DNA from: Sphingomonas natans
Lineage (GTDB): Bacteria; Pseudomonadota; Alphaproteobacteria; Sphingomonadales; Sphingomonadaceae
Assembly: GCF_030546695.1 (NCBI RefSeq)
Contig: NZ_JAUOTP010000003.1
Span: 496,001 to 560,000, forward strand
Length of the DNA stretch: 64,000 nt
Direction of reading: 5' to 3'
A model generated the notes under the pieces. The model searched no databases. It was not told the DNA's origin and saw only the letters and a program-made list of their open reading frames with translations. Shown in pieces: positions 1-7,636 of this stretch (position 1 is the stretch's first letter; every line of letters begins with the position of its first letter). Made by a program: the position numbers and the translations under genes.

Positions 1-66
1 CGCCGGCAGGTGCGCGACCGCCCCCCAGTTCGCGCTGACGATGCCGACTCTCAGTTTCTTGGTCAT
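1..66 (-). CDS. Gfo/Idh/MocA family oxidoreductase, N-terminal fragment
   Basis: Only the first 22 codons lie in the window; the gene runs off the left edge. The start reads MTKKLRVGIVSANWGAVAHL, the usual first beta strand and glycine turn of the NAD(P)-binding Rossmann fold in Gfo/Idh/MocA proteins. These enzymes oxidise or reduce sugars, cyclitols and other hydroxy compounds with NAD(P). It is read away from the neighbouring 3-hydroxyisobutyrate-dehydrogenase-like gene on the same strand, so both may share a transcript. Substrate cannot be inferred. Confidence 0.6.
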   Translation of the reverse strand, partial: MTKKLRVGIVSANWGAVAHLPA

Positions 67-181
67 CCCGTCCCCCTGCCCGTCCTTCGAAACAGCGGCC
101 CGCGACACGCGCACCGGTCCGCACCCGCACCAAGCAGGCTGACCGGCAGGATCGCGAGGCGAGGCTGCGTGCCGCCGCCGA

Positions 182-997
182 TCACTCTGCGACCTCGGGC
201 CGGGCGAAATATGCGGCCGTGGCTGCGAACGGCGCGACGTCGAGGCCGGCTCTGTCGGCATTGGACATAGCCAGCGCGACGTCTTTCTCGAGATAAGGTC
301 GAATGGCCTGCATCACTATCGCGGACGGCGCGGGGTGAGCGAGCAGCTTCAGCGCATAGCTTGCGCCGCTGCAGGTCTCCATCAGCTCCGCTATGAGGTG
401 CGGCGTGAAACCCTGCCGCTCGGCCAGAGCCACGGCCTGTGCCGCGTTCATGAGGTTCGTGGCGAACAGGAGATTGTTGATCAGCTTGAGCTTCTGGCCA
501 TCCCCTGTCGGGCCAACCCGGACGATCCGGCCGGCATAATGCCCGAGCAAAACCCTGACCCGATCGAGCGCGGCCTCTTCGCCCCCCACCATCAAGGTCA
601 AGGTCGCGGCCGCCACGTCGGCAGGGCCGCCGCTGAAACAGGCGTCGAGCACATCGACACCGGCGGGTGCCCGCTGCGCGATGTTCCGCATCACGTCGGG
701 CGAGCCGGTCGTATGGATAATCAGGGTCGATCCTGGCGCCAGTGCGGCCAGAGCGCCTTGGCGCAGCAGAATGTCGCACACCTGCTCGTCGTCATACACG
801 CACAGACCGAGTATATCGCTTTGCGACGCCAAGGCGGGATAGTCCGGGCATTGCCCCGCCCCTGCTGTGCGCACGTCGGTCAGTCCCACCCCGCGCGGAT
901 ACACCATGACCTCTTCGCCGGCCGCGATCAGCCGCTTGACCATCTGCGTCCCGATACTGCCGAGACCGATCCAACCGATCCGCCGCTTTCTGGGCAT
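182..997 (-). CDS. NAD(P)-dependent oxidoreductase, 3-hydroxyisobutyrate dehydrogenase family
   Basis: The 271-residue protein has an N-terminal Rossmann motif GLGSIG (residues 11-16), a substrate-side Gly pair (SGGP) near residue 120, and the family's catalytic-lysine segment GDGQKLKLINN near residue 170. Members reduce or oxidise beta-hydroxy acids with NAD(P). A GTG 15 bases upstream would add five residues, but the ATG at 997 is preceded by GAGGCGGGAAAG and is preferred. It is divergent from the SDR gene at 1277 across a 279-base promoter region containing a 16-base tandem repeat. The exact hydroxy acid is unknown; a beta-hydroxyacyl or aldehyde-derived intermediate of the pathway is possible. 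Confidence 0.8.
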   Translation of the reverse strand: MPRKRRIGWIGLGSIGTQMVKRLIAAGEEVMVYPRGVGLTDVRTAGAGQCPDYPALASQSDILGLCVYDDEQVCDILLRQGALAALAPGSTLIIHTTGSPDVMRNIAQRAPAGVDVLDACFSGGPADVAAATLTLMVGGEEAALDRVRVLLGHYAGRIVRVGPTGDGQKLKLINNLLFATNLMNAAQAVALAERQGFTPHLIAELMETCSGASYALKLLAHPAPSAIVMQAIRPYLEKDVALAMSNADRAGLDVAPFAATAAYFARPEVAE

Positions 998-1059
998 GCT
1001 TTCCCGCCTCACAGCCGCCCGAACTGGCCCATCCCGATAAGGCGTCTTGCCTCACGCTA

Positions 1060-1090
1060 GCCCGAAGCTTCCGCAGCCCGAAGCTTCCGC
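1060..1090. repeat. Two-copy tandem repeat in a divergent promoter
   Basis: The 15-base unit GCCCGAAGCTTCCGC occurs at 1060-1074 and again at 1076-1090, one base apart, giving a period of 16. Each copy contains the 8-base palindrome GAAGCTTC. It lies between the divergent genes starting at 997 and 1277. It may be a duplicated protein-binding site or a simple slippage duplication. Confidence 0.7.
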
Positions 1091-1183
1091 CCAAGGTTGT
1101 GCGATCGGTCGACGACAGGAGCGTGGAAGCACGCATGGTTATCGTCAACGCGGGCGGCCCGCTGATCGCCGGCACGATGGTTG

Positions 1184-1207
1184 TAATGCATCGCTCCACT
1201 GGTATTT
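1184..1207 (-). promoter_or_regulatory. Putative operator copy 1 (AAATAC-N12-GCATTA)
   Basis: Read on the minus strand this site is AAATAC, 12 bases, GCATTA, matching 11 of 12 positions of the shared consensus RAAYGC-N12-GCRTTM seen at six other places in this window. It sits 70 bases before the SDR start at 1277 and about 190 bases before the oxidoreductase start at 997. The regulator is unknown. Confidence 0.4.
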
Positions 1208-1276
1208 CATCGGACGCCTATACGGACCGCCCCGGTTGGAGCAGATCATGGCCGTGCGAAGACAAGCAGGGACGAT

Positions 1277-2044
1277 ATGGACATCTCGAACGGATCCGTA
1301 CTGATCAGTGGCGGCGCAGGTGGCTTCGGCGGGGCGACCGCGCGGCGGCTGGCTGCGCTCGGCGCGAAAGTGGTTCTGGCAGATCTCGCAGACGAGCGAG
1401 GTGCCGAGCTCGCGGCGGAAATCGGCGGCCTTTATGTGCAGACCGACATCATGGACGAGACGTCCATCCAGGCCGCCATTGATGCGGCGATTAGCCTTGC
1501 ACCGCTTCGAGCGGCGGTGATCGCCCATGGCGGACCACCGCCCCCCGACAAAGGCGGCCGCACGATCGGACGCGATGGGAGCCGTGTCAGCATCGCCCAT
1601 TTCGCTCACCTCGTCAGCGTCTACCTGGTCCAGGCCTATGCCGTCAGCAGCATGGCGGCACAGGCCATGGCGACCAATGAGCCGCTCGCGTCCGGGCAGC
1701 GCGGGGTGATCGTCAACACCGCGTCCATCGCCGGGTTCGAAGGTCAGCCCGGTCAGGTGCCGTATGGGGCGGCCAAAGGCGGGATCATCTCCATGGCGCT
1801 CAATCTGGCGCGAGACCTCGCGCCGCTTGGCGTGCGCTCCATGGCGATCGCGCCCGGGACGTTTCTGACCTACGCCTATGCGCAGATGGGCGCCAACAAG
1901 GCCCAGGAAACCTTCGGCCCCATGGTGCTCAATCCCAAGCGCATGGGTGAACCAGAAGAATATGCGATGCTGGCACAGCAGATCATCGAGAATGATTTCC
2001 TCAATGGCACGACTATTCGCCTGGACGGTGGACAACGCTTTTAG
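1277..2044 (+). CDS. SDR family oxidoreductase, type II 3-hydroxyacyl-CoA dehydrogenase-like
   Basis: This 255-residue classical SDR has the cofactor motif GGAGGFG near residue 12, a Ser (about 150) in NTASIAG and the catalytic Tyr163-x3-Lys167 in VPYGAAKGG. The long loop after residue 85 (GGPPPPDKGGR) and overall pattern resemble the HSD17B10-type 3-hydroxyacyl-CoA or hydroxysteroid dehydrogenases, which act on secondary alcohols with NAD. The start is supported by AGGGACGAT just upstream. A cupin gene follows after 68 bases on the same strand, so the two are probably co-transcribed. Substrate is inferred only at class level. Confidence 0.8.
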   Translation: MDISNGSVLISGGAGGFGGATARRLAALGAKVVLADLADERGAELAAEIGGLYVQTDIMDETSIQAAIDAAISLAPLRAAVIAHGGPPPPDKGGRTIGRDGSRVSIAHFAHLVSVYLVQAYAVSSMAAQAMATNEPLASGQRGVIVNTASIAGFEGQPGQVPYGAAKGGIISMALNLARDLAPLGVRSMAIAPGTFLTYAYAQMGANKAQETFGPMVLNPKRMGEPEEYAMLAQQIIENDFLNGTTIRLDGGQRF

Positions 2045-2112
2045 CGGCCCCTCCCCTCACGCAAGCGATACTCTCAGGATGGCGAACCATCCGATTTCCA
2101 AGGAGCGGAAGC

Positions 2113-2631
2113 ATGGCTGAAGAGGCAGAGAAAAAGAGCTTCACCATCTATCGGGCAAAAGATGCGCCGACCTTGATGGAGTCGGGACATATGGCGATCG
2201 CGCCGATCAGCGCCGAGCACCGCGCCGGTGTGATGAAGGCCGTCGAGGCTGGGTACACGAAGGGCGATGTCGTTCGCGTCCTCGTCGATCTGCCGGGCTT
2301 CAGCCTGACGCACGCATGGCTCAAGAAGCACTATCCGCTCGCGCTGCACACGCACGATTCCGACTGTCTGTACTATATCGTGGCGGGGTCGCTGAGGATG
2401 GGAACGGAAGACCTTGGCGCCCAGGACAGCTTTTTCGTGCCCGCCGGTGTCCCGTACACCTACCGGCCGGGCCCGGACGGCGTCGAAGTCCTGGAATTCC
2501 GCCACGCGACCCAATTCGACTTCGTCAATCTGTCCAAGACCGCCACGTTCTGGGAAAAGGCGACGCAAATCGTGAAGGACAATGTCGCCGATTGGGAGGT
2601 CGCCACGCCGCCCTCGCAAATGGCGCGCTGA
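2113..2631 (+). CDS. Cupin-domain protein
   Basis: The 172-residue protein contains one cupin beta-barrel. The first metal-binding motif is visible as HTHDSDCLYYIVAGSL (His79, His81), followed by a second motif region with FVPAGVPYTYRPG around residue 115-128. Cupins bind a divalent metal and may be dioxygenases, isomerases, lyases or binding proteins. There is no DNA-binding domain. The ribosome site AAGGAGCGG precedes the ATG. It lies downstream of an SDR gene and ends just before a GC hairpin, so it closes that short operon. Reaction unknown. Confidence 0.7.
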   Translation: MAEEAEKKSFTIYRAKDAPTLMESGHMAIAPISAEHRAGVMKAVEAGYTKGDVVRVLVDLPGFSLTHAWLKKHYPLALHTHDSDCLYYIVAGSLRMGTEDLGAQDSFFVPAGVPYTYRPGPDGVEVLEFRHATQFDFVNLSKTATFWEKATQIVKDNVADWEVATPPSQMAR

Positions 2632-2637
2632 GGCGAC

Positions 2638-2656
2638 GCCGCCGGGCGCCGGCGGC
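2638..2656. terminator. GC hairpin between convergent genes
   Basis: Perfect 8-base arms GCCGCCGG (2638-2645) and CCGGCGGC (2649-2656) enclose a 3-base loop. It lies just after the cupin stop and just beyond the stop of the convergent gene at 2680. There is no T-tract, so a terminator is plausible but not proven. Confidence 0.4.
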
Positions 2657-2679
2657 CCTCACGCATCGGCGACCGGCAA

Positions 2680-3060
2680 TCAGGCCTTGATGGGGGTCGA
2701 CTGGAACGTAAGCATGCGCCAGGCGCCGGCGGTCTCGCCCCATATCGCCGTAACCCTGTTGTCCAGCTGCTTCTCGGTGCCGTCGACGCGCAAATGTGTG
2801 GCCATACGCCCGGCCAGCAAGGCATGGCCCGCCCCCAGGCCGATGACCTGCGCCTCGGGCCAATCGATCGCGATATAGTCGATGCGGCCGGCCGCCATCT
2901 TCGCCATATAGGCACACTTGTCGTCGACCATGCCGGTCGCGTGCGCGAAGATCAGGCGTTCATCCAGTAGACCATCAAGCTGAGACAGATCCTTCTGCAG
3001 CATCGCTGTACATCGCAGCCGCTCCGCATTTCGGATCGTAACGCTCAATTCCTGGCTCAT
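2680..3060 (-). CDS. SnoaL/NTF2-like protein (DUF4440 type)
   Basis: The 126-residue protein has the pattern of a small NTF2-fold cone: an N-terminal helix (SVTIRNAERLRCTAMLQKDLSQLDGLLDERL would span residues 5-35), then LIFAHATG and a C-terminal sheet ending in WRMLTFQSTP. The fold covers isomerases, dehydratases, hydrolases and non-enzymatic subunits, so function cannot be assigned. The reading frame extends upstream, but the ATG at 3060 begins the conserved first helix and is preceded by GGCGAGCG. The gene is divergent from the flavoprotein gene at 3273. Its role next to it is unknown. Confidence 0.7.
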   Translation of the reverse strand: MSQELSVTIRNAERLRCTAMLQKDLSQLDGLLDERLIFAHATGMVDDKCAYMAKMAAGRIDYIAIDWPEAQVIGLGAGHALLAGRMATHLRVDGTEKQLDNRVTAIWGETAGAWRMLTFQSTPIKA

Positions 3061-3272
3061 CTTACGCTCGCCATTCCGATGTCTTGGACCGCGCCGGGTG
3101 ACCGGATTCAGACCCGGAGTGCGGCTTGGGACGGCGCTGCAGGCCGTGTCAATCAAGCGGCGGCCCGGACGCCTTGGACAGGCTCACTTACCGCCCGCAC
3201 GATGGCGAAGGCCCTGTATCTTGCGCTGCCAGCCCCAAAGGCGGCAGACGCCTCGGCGCGAAGGGCGAGGAT

Positions 3273-4676
3273 ATGATGAGCGACGAACTGGCTCGGCAAC
3301 TGGCCGCAATCGTGGGAGAGCGCCACGTCCAGGCCGGGGGGGACATCGCCGAACGCTATCGCATCGATATTTCGAGAAAATACAGCTCCACTCCTGCCTT
3401 TGCCGTCAGGCCCGGCAGCACGCAGGAGGTGGTCGCCATCATGAAGCTGGCCCACGCGGCGGGTGTACCGGTGACGGCGATCGGGGGGCAAAGCGGGACA
3501 TGCGCCTCGGCGGTGCCGGCCAATGGCGGGATCGCCTTGTCTCTCGAGCGCATGAATCAGGTGCTGGAGATCGACCGACTTTCGATGACGATGACGGTCG
3601 AGGCCGGCTGTATTCTTCAGATCGCCCAGGAGATGGCGGAGGCGCAGGGCGCGCTGCTTCCTCTCGACCTTGGCGCACGCGGCTCAGCGATGATCGGCGG
3701 CGTGATCGGCACCAACGCCGGCGGCAACCGCGTGCTGCGCTGGGGCATGATGCGCGACATGGTGCTGGGCCTGGAGGCAGTTCTGGCAGACGGCACCGTG
3801 CTGTCATCGCTCACGAAGATGCTCAAGGACAATGCCGGCTATCACTGGAAACATCTCCTGATCGGCAGCGAGGGCACGCTCGGCATCGTCACCAAGGCTG
3901 TCATTCGCCTGCGCCCGCTGCCGACGTCTCGGCAGACCGCGCTGATCGCTTGCCCGAGCTTCGAGGATGCGATCGGCGTGTTGCGGGGACTCGAAGTCAC
4001 CCTGTCCGGCCGATTGTCGTCGTTTGAGCTTATGTGGGGTGATTTCTATGAGGCGATGACCGAGGCGCAGCTTGAGCAGCGGCCACGCCCGATGCCCCTC
4101 GGCCACGCCTTCTATGTCGTTGTCGAAGCGATGGGAGGCGACGAGGAAAGCGACAGCGCGCAGTTCGAGCGGTCGCTGATGACACTGGTCGAGGATGGAA
4201 AAGTCGTCGATGCCGTGATCGCCCAGTCCGATGCCCAGCGCGAGGCGATCTGGGCGGTGCGCGAAGACATGACCCCTGGTCTGGCGCCGCGGCGCCCCTT
4301 CTCCTCGTATGACGTATCCATGGGCGTCGGCGACATGCCCGCGTTCGTCGCCGCTGCGCGCGCCAACGTTCTTGCGGCCTTTCCCGAGGCCGCCATGCTG
4401 TTCTACGGCCATGCGGGCGACGGCAACCTTCACGCGATCCTGAGCGTGGGCGAGACGAGCAAGGACATTCAGCGCAGCTTCGACACCGCCATCTATGACG
4501 CAGTGCGGCAGGTGGGCGGATCGATCGCCGCCGAACATGGGATCGGGACCACGCGAAGCGCCTATCTGTCCTGGGCCCGCTCCGAGGCGGAAATCAGCCT
4601 GATGCGCACCATCAAGGCCGCGATCGACCCGACCAACATTCTCAATCCGGGCAAGGTTCTGGCGCCGCTCGCCTGA
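3273..4676 (+). CDS. FAD-binding oxidoreductase, GlcD / D-2-hydroxyacid dehydrogenase type
   Basis: This 467-residue flavoprotein has an N-terminal PCMH-type FAD domain (about residues 35-215; GGQSGTC and GGVIGTNAGGNR flavin-binding loops) and a C-terminal FAD-oxidase domain (about 220-465) with the motif HAGDGNLH near residue 380 and NPGKVL at the end. The family oxidises D-2-hydroxy acids such as D-lactate or glycolate to 2-oxo acids and passes electrons to a cytochrome or quinone. Two adjacent ATGs at 3273 and 3276 follow AGGGCGAGG; the frame remains open farther upstream without support. It stands alone on its strand. A 2-hydroxy acid from the pathway is a reasonable substrate. Confidence 0.85.
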   Translation: MMSDELARQLAAIVGERHVQAGGDIAERYRIDISRKYSSTPAFAVRPGSTQEVVAIMKLAHAAGVPVTAIGGQSGTCASAVPANGGIALSLERMNQVLEIDRLSMTMTVEAGCILQIAQEMAEAQGALLPLDLGARGSAMIGGVIGTNAGGNRVLRWGMMRDMVLGLEAVLADGTVLSSLTKMLKDNAGYHWKHLLIGSEGTLGIVTKAVIRLRPLPTSRQTALIACPSFEDAIGVLRGLEVTLSGRLSSFELMWGDFYEAMTEAQLEQRPRPMPLGHAFYVVVEAMGGDEESDSAQFERSLMTLVEDGKVVDAVIAQSDAQREAIWAVREDMTPGLAPRRPFSSYDVSMGVGDMPAFVAAARANVLAAFPEAAMLFYGHAGDGNLHAILSVGETSKDIQRSFDTAIYDAVRQVGGSIAAEHGIGTTRSAYLSWARSEAEISLMRTIKAAIDPTNILNPGKVLAPLA

Positions 4677-5031
4677 GCCCTCCCGTCCGCCGCGCCGGCA
4701 GTGTGCTTGAATGTTCCCAAAAAGCTTACATTGCCGAGATTATCGCCGACACGGCGAAAAAACGAGATAGTCTCATTTCTTGTTTGCGTTGCAGTGAGGC
4801 TAAGGCAGGGTGGCCCTGCCTTTCAGGCAGCCTCTCCTAATCTGGGCCGGCCGAAAGGCTCGCCCGTTTTTTCGGCCGCCACCCAAAACGTCCCGCGACG
4901 GCGACGGGCGGGACTGCGCGCCGGCGGGAGAGCCAGGCTCCCTGAATCCGGAAGAAGACAAGCGCCCACCAGTGGCGGGATCCTCGAAACCCGGTCGGTC
5001 CTAGCCTGGCCCAGCTTGCGGTCCGCACCCA
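4677..5031. other. Non-coding stretch with hairpins
   Basis: No convincing gene is present in these 355 bases between convergent genes. It holds an imperfect AT-rich palindrome (AATGT at 4710-4714, ACATT at 4728-4732), the 9-base hairpin at 4802-4822, and a second stem GGCCGAAA (4849-4856) with TTTCGGCC (4870-4877). The hairpins fit transcription ends of the two flanking genes. Confidence 0.5.
4802..4822. terminator. Hairpin downstream of the GlcD-type gene
   Basis: Perfect 9-base arms AAGGCAGGG and CCCTGCCTT around the loop TGG. It lies 126 bases after the flavoprotein stop. No long T-tract follows. Confidence 0.4.
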
Positions 5032-5907
5032 CTACGAGACGGGGTTCAGCCCGAAGGCGCGAGCCACCAGACGGGCCGTCGCCTCGGTTCCTTTCAAGGT
5101 CGGATGAAACGGCGCACCCTGGCGGGGAGCCGCGCCATTGACCCAGGGCTCGGATGAACAGGCGTCGTGCCCCTTGCCGATCACGGCCATGTCGACCACC
5201 TGTGCCCCTCCTTCCCGCGCGGCCGCTCTCGTCACGCCGGCCAGGGTTTCGGCCACCGGACGCATGAGGGCGACCTGATCTGCGGTCAGGCCCAGGGCCG
5301 CGCACGTGCCGTGCTCCGGCAGCGCCGGCGGATAGCTCACGACGACGATCCGTGCTGCCGGTGCGCGATTTCGTGCGGCTGCAATCGCGCCCCGGATGTC
5401 GGCCTCGACCTTTTTGAAATCGCGCTCGGACGATGCGTGGGGGGCGTGCATCAGCTTGCCCATGAGCCCGAGCAATCCGCCCCGGTTGCGATAGGCCATG
5501 CCGACGAGATCACCGATATAGGAGACGTCGTTGCCACCGGCCGTCAGGGTCACGTAACGGGTGGCCGGCGCAACGGCCGCGACCTGAGGCCCCTGAAAGA
5601 ATTGGCCGCCTTCCTTCACCTGCGCGGCCGTCGATCCCGAACAGCTCATGTCGACAAGCGGCAGGCCGGCCGCGCGCGCAAGGCGCTGTGGATAACCGTT
5701 TAGGCTTCGCTGGCAGGCCAGCGGACTCCCGGGAGCGCGCCCCTCAAGTCCCAGCCCCGCCGCAAAGGAGCTGCCGAGCGCGACATAGACCGGATTTCCC
5801 GAAGGACGTTGCCGCCCCTGATAATAGACTGTGCCGATCAGGGCCGCGACACCGGCGACAATCAGCACCACTAGGCCGAGCGCGACGCGCTTGACGATTT
5901 TCACCAT
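5032..5907 (-). CDS. Membrane-anchored SGNH/GDSL-family hydrolase
   Basis: The 291-residue protein starts with a single transmembrane segment or uncleaved signal (residues 8-29, VALGLVVLIVAGVAALIGTV) and then an SGNH esterase domain. Block I is LGSSFAAG, with the nucleophile probably Ser47. Block III is TLTAGGNDVSYIG. The catalytic His lies in PFHPTLKGT (His268). The usual Asp three residues before this His is not present (Ala), as in some Ser-His dyad lipases. It probably faces the periplasm and hydrolyses esters. It follows the thiolase gene on the same strand after 78 bases containing a GAACGC-type inverted repeat. Substrate unknown. Confidence 0.8.
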   Translation of the reverse strand: MVKIVKRVALGLVVLIVAGVAALIGTVYYQGRQRPSGNPVYVALGSSFAAGLGLEGRAPGSPLACQRSLNGYPQRLARAAGLPLVDMSCSGSTAAQVKEGGQFFQGPQVAAVAPATRYVTLTAGGNDVSYIGDLVGMAYRNRGGLLGLMGKLMHAPHASSERDFKKVEADIRGAIAAARNRAPAARIVVVSYPPALPEHGTCAALGLTADQVALMRPVAETLAGVTRAAAREGGAQVVDMAVIGKGHDACSSEPWVNGAAPRQGAPFHPTLKGTEATARLVARAFGLNPVS

Positions 5908-5985
5908 TCACACTCCGTCATCACAATCCGGCTGCCGTTGCGCCGGCCTCAGATCGCGGCGTTCGGACAGGGAACGCCAGCCCCG

Positions 5986-7125
5986 TCAAAGCTCGTTCGT
6001 GAAGACGAAGGTTCCGGCCGCGCTGAACATGTTGCCGACCCCGTGACACACCGAGATCTTCGCATCGGCGACCTGCGCAGCCGCGGTTCCGCGCATCTGG
6101 CGCACGCTCTCCTGGAGCGCATACATGCCGTACATCCCCGAATGCATATAGGACAGGCCACCGCCATTGGTGTTCATCGGCAGTTCGCCGCCGGGCGCTG
6201 AGCGACGCTCGCGGAGGAAATCCTTGGCCTCGCCTCGCTTGCAGAAGCCGAGATCCTCAAGGCCATAGAGCGGGACGTGGGCGAAGGCGTCGTAAATCAT
6301 CAGATGATCGACGTCGGCATGACGAATACCGGCGGACTCGAACGCCGCCTTTCCAGAAACCCGGAAAGAGGCCGAGCTCGTGAAGTCGGCCATCATGCTG
6401 ATGGTCGGGTTCTCGACAGCCTCGCCGCTGCCCATGATATAGACCGGCTTGGTCGGGAAGTCCTTCCCCCGGTCGGCGCGGGTGAGGATCAGAGCCCCGC
6501 CCCCGTCCGTGACCAGGCAGCACATCAGTTTCCGGAACGGATACGCGATCATCGGCGAGTTCATCACGTCGTCGATCGTGATCGGCGCCTTGAGCGTGGC
6601 GCGCGGGTTCATCGCGGCCCATTCACGCTGCACGACGGCGACGCGCGCCAGATCTTCCTGCGTCGTGCCGGTGTCCTTGAGGAACCGCAGGACCGGGACG
6701 GTGAACTGAGTCACGGGCGCTGCAATGCCGTAGGGCATCTCGAACTGACCGAGGAAGTTGGCGGGGTTGGCGCCGTAGCGCGGCGGGGCAACCTGCGATC
6801 GCCCGGATTCGCCATGCGTGACAAGCACGGTGTCGCAATAGCCCGCCGCGATCGCCGCCGCGGCATGGCGCACGTGAAGAAAATAGGAGCAGCCCCCGAC
6901 ACTCGTGCCATCAACCCATTTCGGCGTGATGCCGAGCGAGGCGGCGACGTTCCACGGATGCTCGCCGGCGGTCGCGATGCCGTCGATGTCCTTCGGCTTG
7001 AGACCCGCATCCTCGAGCGCGTTCATGGCGCAGTCGACATTGAGACCCAGCGTCGAGAGTTCCGGGATGACGCCGAGCCGGGTCGTCTCGGCCGCGCCGA
7101 CGATCGCAATGGTGTTTGGTTTCAT
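5986..7125 (-). CDS. SCP-x-type thiolase / acyl-CoA aldolase partner
   Basis: This 379-residue thiolase-fold protein belongs to the lipid-transfer (SCP-x) group. It keeps a Cys at the nucleophile position (VGGCS, Cys79), a His in YMHSG (about 328) and a late Cys-His pair in VCHGVGN (about 360). Members either cleave 3-ketoacyl-CoA with CoA or, as Ltp2 does in steroid side-chain degradation, catalyse a retro-aldol cut together with a DUF35 protein. Here a DUF35 gene ends 4 bases before the ATG, so the two are translationally close and probably form a complex. The ATG at 7125 starts the conserved core; an upstream in-frame start would overlap the DUF35 gene. The retained Cys/His residues leave a true thiolase reaction open. 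Confidence 0.85.
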   Translation of the reverse strand: MKPNTIAIVGAAETTRLGVIPELSTLGLNVDCAMNALEDAGLKPKDIDGIATAGEHPWNVAASLGITPKWVDGTSVGGCSYFLHVRHAAAAIAAGYCDTVLVTHGESGRSQVAPPRYGANPANFLGQFEMPYGIAAPVTQFTVPVLRFLKDTGTTQEDLARVAVVQREWAAMNPRATLKAPITIDDVMNSPMIAYPFRKLMCCLVTDGGGALILTRADRGKDFPTKPVYIMGSGEAVENPTISMMADFTSSASFRVSGKAAFESAGIRHADVDHLMIYDAFAHVPLYGLEDLGFCKRGEAKDFLRERRSAPGGELPMNTNGGGLSYMHSGMYGMYALQESVRQMRGTAAAQVADAKISVCHGVGNMFSAAGTFVFTNEL

Positions 7126-7129
7126 CGGA

Positions 7130-7543
7130 TCAGCCTTGTGCCGGTCGGAAGAAAGGCAGGGTGATCGCGTCATTCTGCCGGATAAAAACGACCTCGACGG
7201 GCATGTCGAGGATCAGCGCCTCGGGGGTCTGCGGACAGTCGATGATGTTGGTCATCATCTTCGGTCCTTCTTCCAGCAACACGACGGCGATCGAATGCGG
7301 GTCCTTGCCCATGTCGGGCCGGGGGCGCTGGTTGATGATGTAGGAGTGCAGCGTCGCGCGCCCGCTCGCGGCGAAAATCTCGATGTCCCGCGCCGCGCAT
7401 GACGGGCAGACGGGGCGTGGCGGAAAATAGGCCTGCGCGCAGGCGCGACAGCGCTGGAGCCGGAGTTCGCTTTGCGCACAGCCATCCCAGTAATGCTGGG
7501 TTTCCGGCGTCGGCTGGGGCAAGACCGTGCGAAGGATGGTCAT
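7130..7543 (-). CDS. DUF35 / OB-fold zinc-ribbon protein, thiolase partner
   Basis: The 137-residue protein has a rubredoxin-like zinc ribbon (CRACAQAYFPPRPVCPSC, about residues 32-49) followed by an OB-fold (SGRATLHSYIIN onward), the standard DUF35_N plus DUF35 arrangement. Such proteins are obligate partners of SCP-x thiolase-fold enzymes: the ribbon and OB-fold supply CoA-binding and activity in Ltp2-type aldolases. The gene directly precedes the thiolase-fold gene with a 4-base gap, which supports a complex. It lies downstream of the double-length acyl-CoA dehydrogenase on the same strand, suggesting successive steps on one acyl-CoA. Confidence 0.85.
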   Translation of the reverse strand: MTILRTVLPQPTPETQHYWDGCAQSELRLQRCRACAQAYFPPRPVCPSCAARDIEIFAASGRATLHSYIINQRPRPDMGKDPHSIAVVLLEEGPKMMTNIIDCPQTPEALILDMPVEVVFIRQNDAITLPFFRPAQG

Positions 7544-7636
7544 GACGTTCCTCGAGCGAAGGGCGGCCGACCCGCGCTAGTGCCGGACGCGAGTGTGCGG
7601 CAAGTTCGGTGCGGGAAAACCGCGGCCGCGATGTCT

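Noticed and set aside
4710-4732. AATGT-N13-ACATT as another copy of the shared operator
   Set aside because: The spacing and the inner GC of the half-sites do not match; it lies between convergent genes, not in a promoter.
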